From NCBI GenBank assembly GCA_045650425.1, contig JAZRRD010000108.1:1-15788 (forward strand): a DNA stretch of 15,788 nt. The letters run 5' to 3'. The DNA comes from RGIG1752 sp045650425 (lineage in GTDB: Bacteria > Bacillota_I > Bacilli_A > RF39 > UBA660). The position numbers and the translations under genes are program-made. Below the pieces are notes generated by a model. It was not told where the DNA came from, did no database searches, and saw only the letters and a program-made list of their open reading frames with translations. Shown here one piece after another: positions 7,259-14,281 of the stretch (within the stretch, counting starts at the first letter, position 1; each line of letters begins with the position of its first letter).

Positions 7259-7474
7259 CTATTTATTAGTTGTAATTTCTTCTTTAGAAACACAAGCTGC
7301 TTCTCCAGGATTTTTACCTTCTTTATATTCTTTTCCAACTAAAGAACAAGAAGTTTTAGTGATAGAATCTTTTAAATACCCACCAAAGATATTTACAACA
7401 GAAATTACAATAACACTAATAACTGCAATAATAAGTACATATTCCACTAATGCTTGACCACTTTTGCTTTTCAT
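7259..7474 (-). CDS. flp: Flp-type IVb major pilin
   Basis: Structural pilin of the Tad pilus. The start is taken as ATG 7474, because the upstream GTG at 7483 lies inside the ribosome-binding site AGTAGGTGA. The 71-aa precursor has a six-residue leader MKSKSG followed by QALVEYVLIIAVISVIVIS, the classic Flp site (cleavage after Gly, Glu at +5, Tyr at +6) and a hydrophobic assembly helix. The C-terminal half carries two Cys (residues 43 and 61) separated by a Lys/Glu/Gly-rich loop, which could form a disulfide. That is unusual for short Flp pilins. It is the first gene of the operon with its own promoter, as expected for the most abundant subunit. Confidence 0.92.
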   Translation of the reverse strand: MKSKSGQALVEYVLIIAVISVIVISVVNIFGGYLKDSITKTSCSLVGKEYKEGKNPGEAACVSKEEITTNK

Positions 7475-7497
7475 TATATTCACCTACTATCATAATA

Positions 7498-7526
7498 AGT
7501 TTATAATAAGATTTAATTTTTGTCAA
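7498..7526 (-). promoter_or_regulatory. Promoter of the Tad pilus operon
   Basis: On the minus strand a perfect TTGACA (7526-7521) is followed after 17 bp by TAAACT (7503-7498). It lies about 24 bp upstream of the flp start. This is a housekeeping-type promoter, and no sporulation-sigma consensus is evident. Confidence 0.55.
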
Positions 7527-7571
7527 TTTAATGTCAGCAAAATTAGAATTAGTCATATTTTTTTTATTTCG

Positions 7572-7580
7572 TGATAATAT
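7572..7580 (+). promoter_or_regulatory. Extended -10 promoter of the DUF192 gene
   Basis: TG-A-TAATAT (TGn followed by a -10 hexamer at 7575-7580) lies 17 bp upstream of the TTG start. No convincing -35 is present. It diverges from the pilus promoter within a 123-bp intergenic region that holds no other gene. Confidence 0.4.
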
Positions 7581-7597
7581 TAAAGTGGTGATATAAT

Positions 7598-7927
7598 TTG
7601 AAATTAAAAATTGGTAAAAAATCATATGATATTGTAGTAGCAAATTCTTTTCCGAAAAGACTTAAAGGTTTAATTGGAAAAACAAATATTGATTTTGGAA
7701 TGTTATTTCCAAAATGCAACGGAATTCATACATACATGATGAAAGAAAATATTGATATAGTTGGGTTAGATGAAAATAATGAAGTCATATATAAATATCA
7801 GAATCTTGAACCTAATAGAATCGTTAGAATTAAAAACCCTCAAAATAAAACTAGCATTTTAGAGTTACCTTTAAATGCTAGTCAAAAAATTAAATTTGGT
7901 TCAATACTAATCTTTGAAGATGAATAA
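7598..7927 (+). CDS. DUF192 family protein
   Basis: A 109-aa member of the DUF192 family, small beta-rich proteins of unknown function. The typical landmarks are FPKRLKGLIGK (residues 18-28), FGMLFPKCNGIHTYMMKENIDIVGLD (33-58, with the family pattern of a Cys, an H-T-x-M-M/F segment and a hydrophobic strand), and a final LELPLNASQKIKFGSIL. The usual signal peptide or lipoprotein leader seen in many family members is absent, so it is probably cytosolic. The start is TTG 7598, supported by a GTGGTGA ribosome-binding site six nt upstream. No better ATG is available. It diverges from the pilus operon, and DUF192 genes are often seen near Tad loci. Its last 21 nt overlap the end of obg on the opposite strand. 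Confidence 0.88.
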   Translation: MKLKIGKKSYDIVVANSFPKRLKGLIGKTNIDFGMLFPKCNGIHTYMMKENIDIVGLDENNEVIYKYQNLEPNRIVRIKNPQNKTSILELPLNASQKIKFGSILIFEDE

Positions 7928-9181
7928 ATAATCCAAAATTTGAACTTCATCTCCTCTTTGGGCGCCAAGACGCTCAAGTTCTTCTTCAATTCCCATTTTC
8001 TTAAGTTTTCTTCCAAATCTTAATACAGACTCATCTTCAGTAAACTTAGTCATTTTAAACACCTTCTCAATTTCATCGCCTTCAATCTTCCATACATCAT
8101 TGTCACGATAAATTGTATAAGGTTTTTCATTTTGAAATTTATAAATTACATGGCTTTCTAATTCATCTTTATTAAACATTTCATTATTATCTGTTTCATC
8201 TAAAATATCAGCAATATTTTTTAATAATTCTTCGATTCCAGTATTATTTATTGCGCTAATTTCAAAAATTTTCATCTCCGGAAATTCTATCTTAAACTTT
8301 TCTAAGTTTTCTTTACCAGATGGTAAGTCCATTTTATTGGCAATTACTATCTGTTTTTTTGATGATAATTTATTGCTATATTTATCAATTTCTTTTTTTA
8401 TAGTTTTAAAATCTTCGATTGGATCACGTCCTTCAAATGAGCCCATATCAACTACATGAGCAAGAATTTTAGTACGCATAGCGTGCTTTAAAAATTTATG
8501 TCCTAACCCAACGCCTTCTGATGCTCCTTCGATTAAACCAGGAAGGTCAGCAACAATAAATGTTCGATAATCCTTTAATTTTACAACGCCCAAATTTGGA
8601 GATAATGTTGTAAAGTGATATTCTGCAATTTTAGGTTTAGAAGCACTAATCACAGACAAAAGAGTACTCTTACCTACACTTGGCATCCCTACCAAACCTA
8701 CATCTGCAAGCATTCTAAGTTCACACTTAATTATCCTCTCTTCACCAGGCTCACCATATTCACTAGTTTTAGGAGCAGTATTATTATGAGTGGCAAACGC
8801 TTTATTTCCACGTCCTCCCCTTCCTCCGTGCGCAATAATAGCTTTATCATCTATCGCGATTAAATCCGCTATCACAAGCCCAGTATCTTGATCGAACACT
8901 GTAGTACCTTGTGGTACTTTTATAACTACGTCATCAGCATTAGCACCAGTTCTATTACTTCCTTTTCCATTTATCCCTTTATCACCTTTAATGATTTTAG
9001 AATATCTTAAATCAAGTAAAGTTTTTAATCCAGGATCAACCTCAAAAACAATATCCGCGCCTTTTCCCCCGTTTGCCCCATCCGGTCCACCTAGTGGGAC
9101 ACACTTTTCTCTTCTAAAGGATGTACAGCCATCTCCACCTTTGCCCGCGATAACTTTTAATACTACTTCATCAACAAACAT
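7907..9181 (-). CDS. obg: Obg/CgtA GTPase
   Basis: Essential ribosome-associated GTPase linked to 50S maturation, the stringent response and, in B. subtilis, sporulation initiation. The 424-aa product has all three domains. The glycine-rich Obg fold (1 to about 157) contains KGGDGCTSFRREK and HGGRGGRGN. The G domain (about 158-330) has G1 GMPSVGKS, G3 DLPGLIEGAS, G4 NKMD and a G5-like ISA. The C-terminal OCT domain (about 345-424) is the Gram-positive type. AAAAAGGTGA precedes ATG 9181. A hairpin lies just upstream, so expression may use a weak promoter within the preceding gene (TTGATT/TATAGT at 9285-9257) or read-through. The tail is antisense to DUF192. Confidence 0.97.
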   Translation of the reverse strand: MFVDEVVLKVIAGKGGDGCTSFRREKCVPLGGPDGANGGKGADIVFEVDPGLKTLLDLRYSKIIKGDKGINGKGSNRTGANADDVVIKVPQGTTVFDQDTGLVIADLIAIDDKAIIAHGGRGGRGNKAFATHNNTAPKTSEYGEPGEERIIKCELRMLADVGLVGMPSVGKSTLLSVISASKPKIAEYHFTTLSPNLGVVKLKDYRTFIVADLPGLIEGASEGVGLGHKFLKHAMRTKILAHVVDMGSFEGRDPIEDFKTIKKEIDKYSNKLSSKKQIVIANKMDLPSGKENLEKFKIEFPEMKIFEISAINNTGIEELLKNIADILDETDNNEMFNKDELESHVIYKFQNEKPYTIYRDNDVWKIEGDEIEKVFKMTKFTEDESVLRFGRKLKKMGIEEELERLGAQRGDEVQILDYLFIFKD

Positions 9182-9198
9182 AAAATCACCTTTTTTCT

Positions 9199-9227
9199 AA
9201 AAATAATCAAAGATTATCTCTTTGATT
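9199..9227 (-). terminator. Hairpin and T-run between the surface-protein gene and obg
   Basis: On the minus strand AATCAAAGA (9227-9219) and TCTTTGATT (9213-9205) form a perfect 9-bp stem with a 5-nt loop that includes part of the upstream stop codon, followed by ATTTTT. It has the form of an intrinsic terminator only about 20 nt before the obg start, so obg may depend partly on read-through. Confidence 0.6.
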
Positions 9228-9909
9228 GTTTTAAATTAACAATAATTAGAATAAATACTATAACACCAAGTCCAATAATAATCAAATTAATATTTTGAGG
9301 ATTATTAACCGCATTATTTACAACTGCCGCAGTTAAAAAATAATCACTACAATGATCTATAGAAAACTCTACATATCCATCGTTTACTTTTAAATCTTTA
9401 TCAATAAATTCTATTTGATCGTTTTCTGGATTATAATAATATAAATATAACTTTTCGTTATCTGCAAATTTATTTTTAACATTAATTCTTACAGTCGCTT
9501 TAGTAGGTAAAGCGCCATGGTGATCAAAAGTGACAATTAATTTCTTCTGTTCTACCATTTCATTAATATTTTGAGCACCTTCACTTGACTCATCAATATT
9601 TAATCGTAAATTAATATCTAAAACTAAATTTTCTTTTACAGAATTATTTTTCTCATTCTTTTTTTCAAATTGCCAAGAATAAGTTAAATTTCTTTCATAG
9701 TCTTCAACTATATAAGAAATATAATTACTACTTTCTGATTTGTATATTTCTATATCAGTATTATTTACTACAACTTCGCTATTTTTCGGAGAATCTTTTA
9801 AAGTATTATCTTTTTTTGTTAAATCTTTAATTGTTAAAACCAATACTGCTATAATAATGCACAATATTAATGTTATTGATAACAAAATAATATTATTAGT
9901 CTTTCTCAT
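9214..9909 (-). CDS. Bitopic surface-exposed membrane protein, unknown function
   Basis: A 231-aa protein not assigned to a named family. A basic start (MRKTNN) precedes one membrane helix (residues about 7-28). A predominantly beta, charged ectodomain of about 175 residues follows, then a second helix (about 206-225) and a short basic tail (KQSKR), so both ends should be cytoplasmic. The later ectodomain contains LPTKATVRINVKNKF, LYLYYYNPENDQIEFID and VEFSIDHCSDYFLTAA. This pattern recalls beta-sandwich modules of Gram-positive surface proteins that read 'gyv.f...H.S.Y.l'. No LPxTG motif is present. AAAGGAGAG precedes ATG 9909. It follows the CPBP gene by 21 nt and probably shares its transcript, ending at the hairpin before obg. 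Confidence 0.8.
   Translation of the reverse strand: MRKTNNIILLSITLILCIIIAVLVLTIKDLTKKDNTLKDSPKNSEVVVNNTDIEIYKSESSNYISYIVEDYERNLTYSWQFEKKNEKNNSVKENLVLDINLRLNIDESSEGAQNINEMVEQKKLIVTFDHHGALPTKATVRINVKNKFADNEKLYLYYYNPENDQIEFIDKDLKVNDGYVEFSIDHCSDYFLTAAVVNNAVNNPQNINLIIIGLGVIVFILIIVNLKQSKR
9257..9285 (-). promoter_or_regulatory. Possible obg promoter inside the preceding gene
   Basis: On the minus strand TTGATT (9285-9280), a 17-bp spacer ending in TGT, and TATAGT (9262-9257) resemble an extended -10 promoter. It is the only candidate near obg, but its transcript would have to pass the hairpin at 9199-9227. Confidence 0.3.
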
Positions 9910-9930
9910 TAAGACTCTCCTTTCTTTTTA

Positions 9931-10602
9931 TTATAACCCTAAAAGTAAAATTGTAAGCGGAATTAAATTATAAGTAAATTTTATCAATGATAATAATAGT
10001 ATGTTATCGTTGTTACGCAAATATGCTATCGACCAAAAAATTGCTGGCAAAAAATAAATTAACATTGATGAAAGAACAAATCCTTCAGTAAACCCAACAA
10101 AAACAGTATTTAAAAAAGTATATATTACAGATGAAACTATAATAAACACAAAATTATTTTTTATGCAATCACGCACTGATTCTCGATAAAGTATTTCTTC
10201 AATTAAGGTTCCAAAAATCATTGTTTTAAAAATTGTATACCAAGTAGAAACACTATATAAATCATATACAGCCGAAGTATTTGCATCACTAGCATGCCCA
10301 GGAATTATTAAATCTGTTATAAAACCACAGAAAATTACGAAAACAAATATTATTATTACCCATTTAAATATTGTCCCTATTGTCTTTTTTAATGATTGCC
10401 TTTTTAATTTTTTCAAATCAGATTTAAGATTTTTACGATAATTATATATAATAAATAAAGAAAATACTATATCTCCAGCAAAACTGGCAATAATTGTATT
10501 ATTAAGCCCTAAAGTTTGAAATATTGTTCCGGCATACATTGTGTATAAAAAATATACAAAAAATATTATAAATAATTTCATTAATTTATCATTTTTATTC
10601 AT
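9931..10602 (-). CDS. CPBP-family intramembrane protease homologue with altered histidines
   Basis: Polytopic membrane protein related to CAAX/Abi (CPBP) metalloproteases, which cleave within membranes and in Gram-positives often serve bacteriocin immunity or signalling. The start is ATG 10602. A TTG at 10620 would also open the frame, but the AGTAGGT ribosome-binding site lies between the two. The 223-aa product has about six helices. Motif 1 is intact: EEILYR at 135-140 (EExxxR). Where family members have FxxxH it reads YTFLN (161-165), and where they have HxxxN it reads KFTYN (208-212). Both expected His are therefore replaced, and catalysis is doubtful. An extended -10 promoter lies upstream. 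The surface-protein gene follows by 21 nt. Confidence 0.8.
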   Translation of the reverse strand: MNKNDKLMKLFIIFFVYFLYTMYAGTIFQTLGLNNTIIASFAGDIVFSLFIIYNYRKNLKSDLKKLKRQSLKKTIGTIFKWVIIIFVFVIFCGFITDLIIPGHASDANTSAVYDLYSVSTWYTIFKTMIFGTLIEEILYRESVRDCIKNNFVFIIVSSVIYTFLNTVFVGFTEGFVLSSMLIYFLPAIFWSIAYLRNNDNILLLSLIKFTYNLIPLTILLLGL

Positions 10603-10624
10603 AAGTTTACCTACTTTCAAAGAA

Positions 10625-10633
10625 AGTATATCA
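10625..10633 (-). promoter_or_regulatory. Extended -10 promoter of the CPBP gene
   Basis: On the minus strand TG-A-TATACT (10633-10625) lies about 23 bp upstream of ATG 10602. The -35 position holds only a weak TTTAGC at 17 bp spacing. This gives the CPBP/surface-protein pair its own start downstream of the terminator at 10689-10709. Confidence 0.5.
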
Positions 10634-10688
10634 TATTATTAGAAAAAGCTAAATATGCCATTATAATTTTGACGTTTTTTTGACAAAG

Positions 10689-10709
10689 AAAAAAGCTCCA
10701 CAAGGAGCC
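10689..10709 (-). terminator. Intrinsic terminator of the micro-gene unit
   Basis: On the minus strand GGCTCC and GGAGCT pair (six pairs, one G-U) around a 4-nt loop, followed by six T. It is compact and GC-rich for this window. It closes the short unit that starts at the promoter 10804-10832 and also serves the RSH gene, which has no terminator of its own. Confidence 0.9.
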
Positions 10710-10732
10710 ATACTACACAGTCTAAATAGTTC

Positions 10733-10762
10733 TTAGAAGAATCTTCTTAACCAAGCCCACAT
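10733..10762 (-). CDS. Candidate nine-residue peptide MWAWLRRFF
   Basis: A micro-ORF far below normal gene-calling length: ATG TGG GCT TGG TTA AGA AGA TTC TTC TAA. A full AAAGGAG ribosome-binding site (10779-10773) stands 10 nt upstream. The ORF sits between a consensus promoter with its -10 at 10809-10804 and a strong terminator at 10709-10689, predicting a transcript of about 110 nt with nothing else in it. The peptide would be aromatic and cationic (two Trp, two Phe, two Arg), a composition typical of short membrane-active peptides. It could also be a leader or regulatory peptide, or the RNA could be a non-coding sRNA. An overlapping alternative, MKGAVELCGLG (10747-10782), uses a weaker AAAAGGG site. 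I do not recognise a known family. Confidence 0.5.
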   Translation of the reverse strand: MWAWLRRFF

Positions 10763-10803
10763 AATTCAACCGCTCCTTTCATTCATACCCTTTTAACAAT
10801 TTA

Positions 10804-10832
10804 ATTATATTATATTTTTATGAAAAAAGCAA
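10804..10832 (-). promoter_or_regulatory. Sigma-A promoter of the micro-gene unit
   Basis: On the minus strand TTGCTT (10832-10827), a 17-bp spacer, and a perfect TATAAT (10809-10804) lie just after the RSH stop codon. Transcription would begin near 10797. It is one of the best promoters in the window. Confidence 0.75.
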
Positions 10833-10837
10833 TTGAA

Positions 10838-12280
10838 TTAGTACATTTTATTTAACTTTTTCATTCTAGCTCGAGCATATCCTGTTTTCACACTATTTAA
10901 TATATTTTCATCAAATTTTCTATAACCTTCCCTAGTTGTAATTTCAACTCTATCTTCATATTGCAATTTATATGTAAGTGGCACTTCTTTTCCATTAACA
11001 AACGCTTTATCTATATAATCTGCTATATCTGGATTAACATAATATGCAAAATCAATCGGCGTAGAACCTTTTGGAAGTTCAATCGATAAACCAGCAGATG
11101 TTCTAACGTAGACATTGGATGATAGTATTTCGCTTGTAACTAAATCAGCAAACTCATCCTTTGTACTAGCAAGTTCTTCTAACTGCTCTAATTTATGATA
11201 AAAAGGAATATCATTTATCATGGTTTGTTGCATATAATTAGCTGCACCACCTTGCATTTTATGCCAATAAGCAGGTAACCCAAAAGATGCCACTTCATCC
11301 ATATCACCAGTTCTTATTTGAAATTGAACAGGATGTTCATTCGGAGCGCAAACGGTTGTATGTAGTGATTGGTACAAATTAGTTTTAGGTCTACTTATAA
11401 AATCTTTAAAATAACCATCCACCATCGGATAAAGTTCATGAATATATCTTAATGAGGTATAACACATATCTACATTCTCTAACAATAATTTAATTACTAT
11501 TAAATCATGAATTTGATCTATTTCAATACCTTTAGATGTTTTTTTATAAATACCATAAATGTTCTTAATATGAAATTTATAATCGTTAGCATAGCCATTA
11601 GTACAAAGTATTTTATGAGTTTCTGTACACATACTATTTATCATGGCAAAATTAGTAGAATAAATTTGGGCTCTTTGTGAATTAATATTTTTAAATGCTT
11701 CAGGATTTAAATACTTAAGCGATAAATCCTCCAATTCTTTTTTTATGCGATAAGCCCCTATTTTCTCCGCTAAAGGTACATAAATAGTCAATGTTTCTCT
11801 AGATTTTTCAAATTGTTTTTTAGAACTCATTGAATCCATAGTCCTCATATTATGTAGGCGATCGGCAAGTTTTATAATTAGAACTCTGACATCTTTTTTT
11901 ATACCATCAATAAGTTTACATAAATTAGCGTTATTTTCTTTTTCATAGTCGTTAAAATTAATTCCTTTGATTTTAGTTACACCATCTACTAGTTCTGCGA
12001 CATTTTCATTAAATTCACAAGCAATATATTCTTTAGAAATATTTGCATCTTCAATACAATCATGTAAGAGCGCTGCACATATCGTATTTCCATCCGCCAT
12101 CATAGTAGTAAGTATGTTAGCTACATTTAAAGGATGTATAATGAAATCCTCTCCGCTTTTGCGTTTTTGTCCTCTATGAGCTTTTCTTGCAATATCATAA
12201 GCTTTTTTTACCCGTTCTACCTCCTCGGGATTATATAATTTTATTAAGCTAAGTAAATTATCAATTGTTATATCTGGCAT
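10838..12280 (-). CDS. Short RelA/SpoT homologue, hydrolase-type
   Basis: (p)ppGpp-metabolising RSH protein. The start is ATG 12280, backed by a GGGGTGAT ribosome-binding site. The longer frame upstream has none. The 480-aa product contains an HD hydrolase with all the metal and catalytic positions I know: H49, H73-D74, E77-D78, D140 and N144 (IIKLADRLHNMRT). A synthetase fold follows (235-340) and a TGS domain (about 390-450), and the protein ends 30 residues later. Typical Rel is about 730 aa, so the C-terminal zinc-finger and ACT domains are missing. In the synthetase, the usual GRPKH Arg is H237, the AIR Arg is K264, the Glu before QIRT is Q319 and the AAHW His is Y338. This predicts ppGpp hydrolysis without synthesis. 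It has its own promoter. Confidence 0.9.
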   Translation of the reverse strand: MPDITIDNLLSLIKLYNPEEVERVKKAYDIARKAHRGQKRKSGEDFIIHPLNVANILTTMMADGNTICAALLHDCIEDANISKEYIACEFNENVAELVDGVTKIKGINFNDYEKENNANLCKLIDGIKKDVRVLIIKLADRLHNMRTMDSMSSKKQFEKSRETLTIYVPLAEKIGAYRIKKELEDLSLKYLNPEAFKNINSQRAQIYSTNFAMINSMCTETHKILCTNGYANDYKFHIKNIYGIYKKTSKGIEIDQIHDLIVIKLLLENVDMCYTSLRYIHELYPMVDGYFKDFISRPKTNLYQSLHTTVCAPNEHPVQFQIRTGDMDEVASFGLPAYWHKMQGGAANYMQQTMINDIPFYHKLEQLEELASTKDEFADLVTSEILSSNVYVRTSAGLSIELPKGSTPIDFAYYVNPDIADYIDKAFVNGKEVPLTYKLQYEDRVEITTREGYRKFDENILNSVKTGYARARMKKLNKMY

Positions 12281-12309
12281 ACTATCACCCCAATTAATAA
12301 ATTTCTTAT

Positions 12310-12338
12310 AATATATCATTATAAAAATACAAAAGCAA
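12310..12338 (-). promoter_or_regulatory. Promoter of the RSH gene
   Basis: On the minus strand TTGCTT (12338-12333), 17 bp, then TATATT (12315-12310) with an upstream TG (extended -10). It is about 30 bp before ATG 12280 and directly after the preceding gene's terminator. Confidence 0.65.
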
Positions 12339-12341
12339 CAC

Positions 12342-12369
12342 AAAAGCCTCAAATAATTAAATTTGAGAC
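12342..12369 (-). terminator. Intrinsic terminator after the transglutaminase-like gene
   Basis: On the minus strand GTCTCAAAT (12369-12361) pairs with ATTTGAGGC (12354-12346) over nine base pairs, one of them G-U, with a 6-nt loop and a short T-run. It separates the DUF1292/transglutaminase transcript from the RSH gene. Confidence 0.7.
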
Positions 12370-12385
12370 TTACATTTTTATAAAA

Positions 12386-14281
12386 TTATTTTCTTGCTTT
12401 TGACGATTCTTCTAAAAATTCATTTGGCCTTAGTCCTCCCAAATGAAGAAATTGTTGTTCTATTTGCCTTGAAGCGTTATAGTTGTTTTGATAATTTTCT
12501 ACAAATATTTGATAAAGTTCAGCTCTTTTCTCTGGACTTAAGCTGGCATCATTTAAATATTCTTCGTAGTATTTAAAGGCTTGTAAAAAATCTTGTTGTA
12601 CTTTAACTACAGACAAACCAAGTAGTGACAATAATAACATTAACGAAGATAGAGATAGGGTAAAAATTTGTCCTTTAAACTTAATCTTATATTCTTTAAA
12701 AGGGGCTTGGGCTATATTTTCAAGCGTTTCTTCACTTACATGAAGATAATCTATATTCGCAGGAGTCTGCACCGATTGATAATATTTTGCAGTTTCTAAA
12801 GCTGGTACCATCAAATGATCATTATTTTCAAACATCTCATCTAAATCAATTATTTCCGCATCTAACATCGTAGTGTCAACATAATAATATACTCCATCTA
12901 CATTTACTAGATTATAAGCATGGTAACTACTATTTATAAGATAGGATTCAATATTTAATTTATTTAGTAAAACTTGCATCAAGGCCGCATATGATCCGCA
13001 TACAGGAACTCCATTTTCTGATAAAGCGCCATATAAGTAACCTTCTAAATAGCTTTGATTATTAACCACATCTGCTAATTCTTTGCTTTGATAACCAAAC
13101 ATGTTTGGTATTGCTGCATTAGAATCATTTTTTTGGATTTGAGCAGCTTGTTCACCATAAGTCAAGTTACTAAGTACAAATTCTATTACTTTTTTTATTT
13201 TTTCTTCTTGAGACATGTTTTCGTCAATGTTAATATTTTTTATCAAAAAATCTATTTGATCATATATCGGATTTAGTAAATTTAACAATTCTTCTTGGTT
13301 AATAGTAGTTTGACCAGAATTCCAACCATTTGTTTTAACTTCAAATTCAACTCCATAATTTATTAGTTGATTTATTTGTTCCCTTGTAAATACCGTAGCT
13401 ATGTCATATATACCAGTATTATATAGAGGTTCTATTATAACTTTTTTACAATTTTTAATAGCATCAAAATCAACTTTTTGAGAGTTGGCACCAAATTTAT
13501 ATAAAACAATTTCAGTATTATTTTCTTGAAGAATACTATCTAAATATGGGTCCGTTAAAGCAACTATGCAACTATCAATTATTAAAATATTTAAATTTGA
13601 ACAACTTTTTAAGAATGAAAAGTATTCTTCATTTATGTCAAAGCCTGCATCTTTATAAAACGTATTATCACCGGTTATTTGTAACCCGCTTATATTTAAG
13701 CCATTTATTTGTTTTAACATTTCCAAATCTGATATTGAATCGAATCTAAATTCAAGCCATTTCAAGTTTTCGCAATAATTTAACCACCCTAACCCTTCCT
13801 TAAATGAAGGATTAACCTCAAAGATACCGCTTAGGTCCTCAACTTTTTTTAAATCCTCAATAGTTACATAGTTTTTATAATCAGGATCACCATAAACACT
13901 CCACATTATGTCGCGGATTGTAGTTTCATTCAAATCTATTATAGTAGAATCAGGCAGCGTCGAATCATAAATATTAGTCATAGAATCAAAAATATTAACT
14001 GTATCATTTTCTTTTTCAGCAATATTTTCTTCATAGCTTTCTATTAAGCTCTTAATTTCTCTTTCTTCAGCTTCACCACTAATTATATCTTTATAACTAT
14101 ATTCGGTATTAACATAATTATTATCAAAAGTATATGATGATAAACCGGAATAAATTAAAGATATAATAACGGCTAAATCTGCACTGATAGAACTTATTAA
14201 AATCGGTTTTAGACTTTTAGAAGCTTTTTTTAGTTTAGCATTTTTATGTTTTATATTATTTATTATTGTTGTAATTTCCAT
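12386..14281 (-). CDS. Membrane-anchored transglutaminase-like protein with LRR-like region
   Basis: The start is ATG 14281, seven nt after GAGGAG. A TTG at 14296 overlaps that site and is rejected. The 631-aa product has a basic N-terminus and a membrane helix (about 26-50). An acidic region (60-120) and a leucine-rich-like stretch (about 150-300) follow, the latter with strands such as LKWLEFRFDSISDLEMLK and LNISGLQITGD. A transglutaminase-like core comes next, with the triad C428 (VPVCGSYAALMQ), H454 (YHAYNLVNVDG) and D469 (YYYVDTTMLD). A second membrane helix (539-558) and a helical charged tail end the protein. The first two-thirds would be extracellular. Substrates of such cysteine proteins (protease, cross-linking or peptidoglycan-related) cannot be read from sequence. 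Its start overlaps the DUF1292 gene by 26 nt. Confidence 0.85.
   Translation of the reverse strand: MEITTIINNIKHKNAKLKKASKSLKPILISSISADLAVIISLIYSGLSSYTFDNNYVNTEYSYKDIISGEAEEREIKSLIESYEENIAEKENDTVNIFDSMTNIYDSTLPDSTIIDLNETTIRDIMWSVYGDPDYKNYVTIEDLKKVEDLSGIFEVNPSFKEGLGWLNYCENLKWLEFRFDSISDLEMLKQINGLNISGLQITGDNTFYKDAGFDINEEYFSFLKSCSNLNILIIDSCIVALTDPYLDSILQENNTEIVLYKFGANSQKVDFDAIKNCKKVIIEPLYNTGIYDIATVFTREQINQLINYGVEFEVKTNGWNSGQTTINQEELLNLLNPIYDQIDFLIKNINIDENMSQEEKIKKVIEFVLSNLTYGEQAAQIQKNDSNAAIPNMFGYQSKELADVVNNQSYLEGYLYGALSENGVPVCGSYAALMQVLLNKLNIESYLINSSYHAYNLVNVDGVYYYVDTTMLDAEIIDLDEMFENNDHLMVPALETAKYYQSVQTPANIDYLHVSEETLENIAQAPFKEYKIKFKGQIFTLSLSSLMLLLSLLGLSVVKVQQDFLQAFKYYEEYLNDASLSPEKRAELYQIFVENYQNNYNASRQIEQQFLHLGGLRPNEFLEESSKARK

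Noticed and set aside
7475..7483. GTG start for flp giving three extra residues
   Set aside because: It lies inside the AGTAGGTGA ribosome-binding site. ATG 7474 gives the normal short leader.
10747..10782. Alternative micro-ORF MKGAVELCGLG overlapping MWAWLRRFF
   Set aside because: It has a weaker AAAAGGG site and its start overlaps the strong AAAGGAG site of the other ORF. It is not excluded, but it is the second choice.
12281..12352. 24-residue N-terminal extension of the RSH protein
   Set aside because: It has no ribosome-binding site, covers the promoter found at 12310-12338 and has a hydrophobic composition unlike RSH N-termini.
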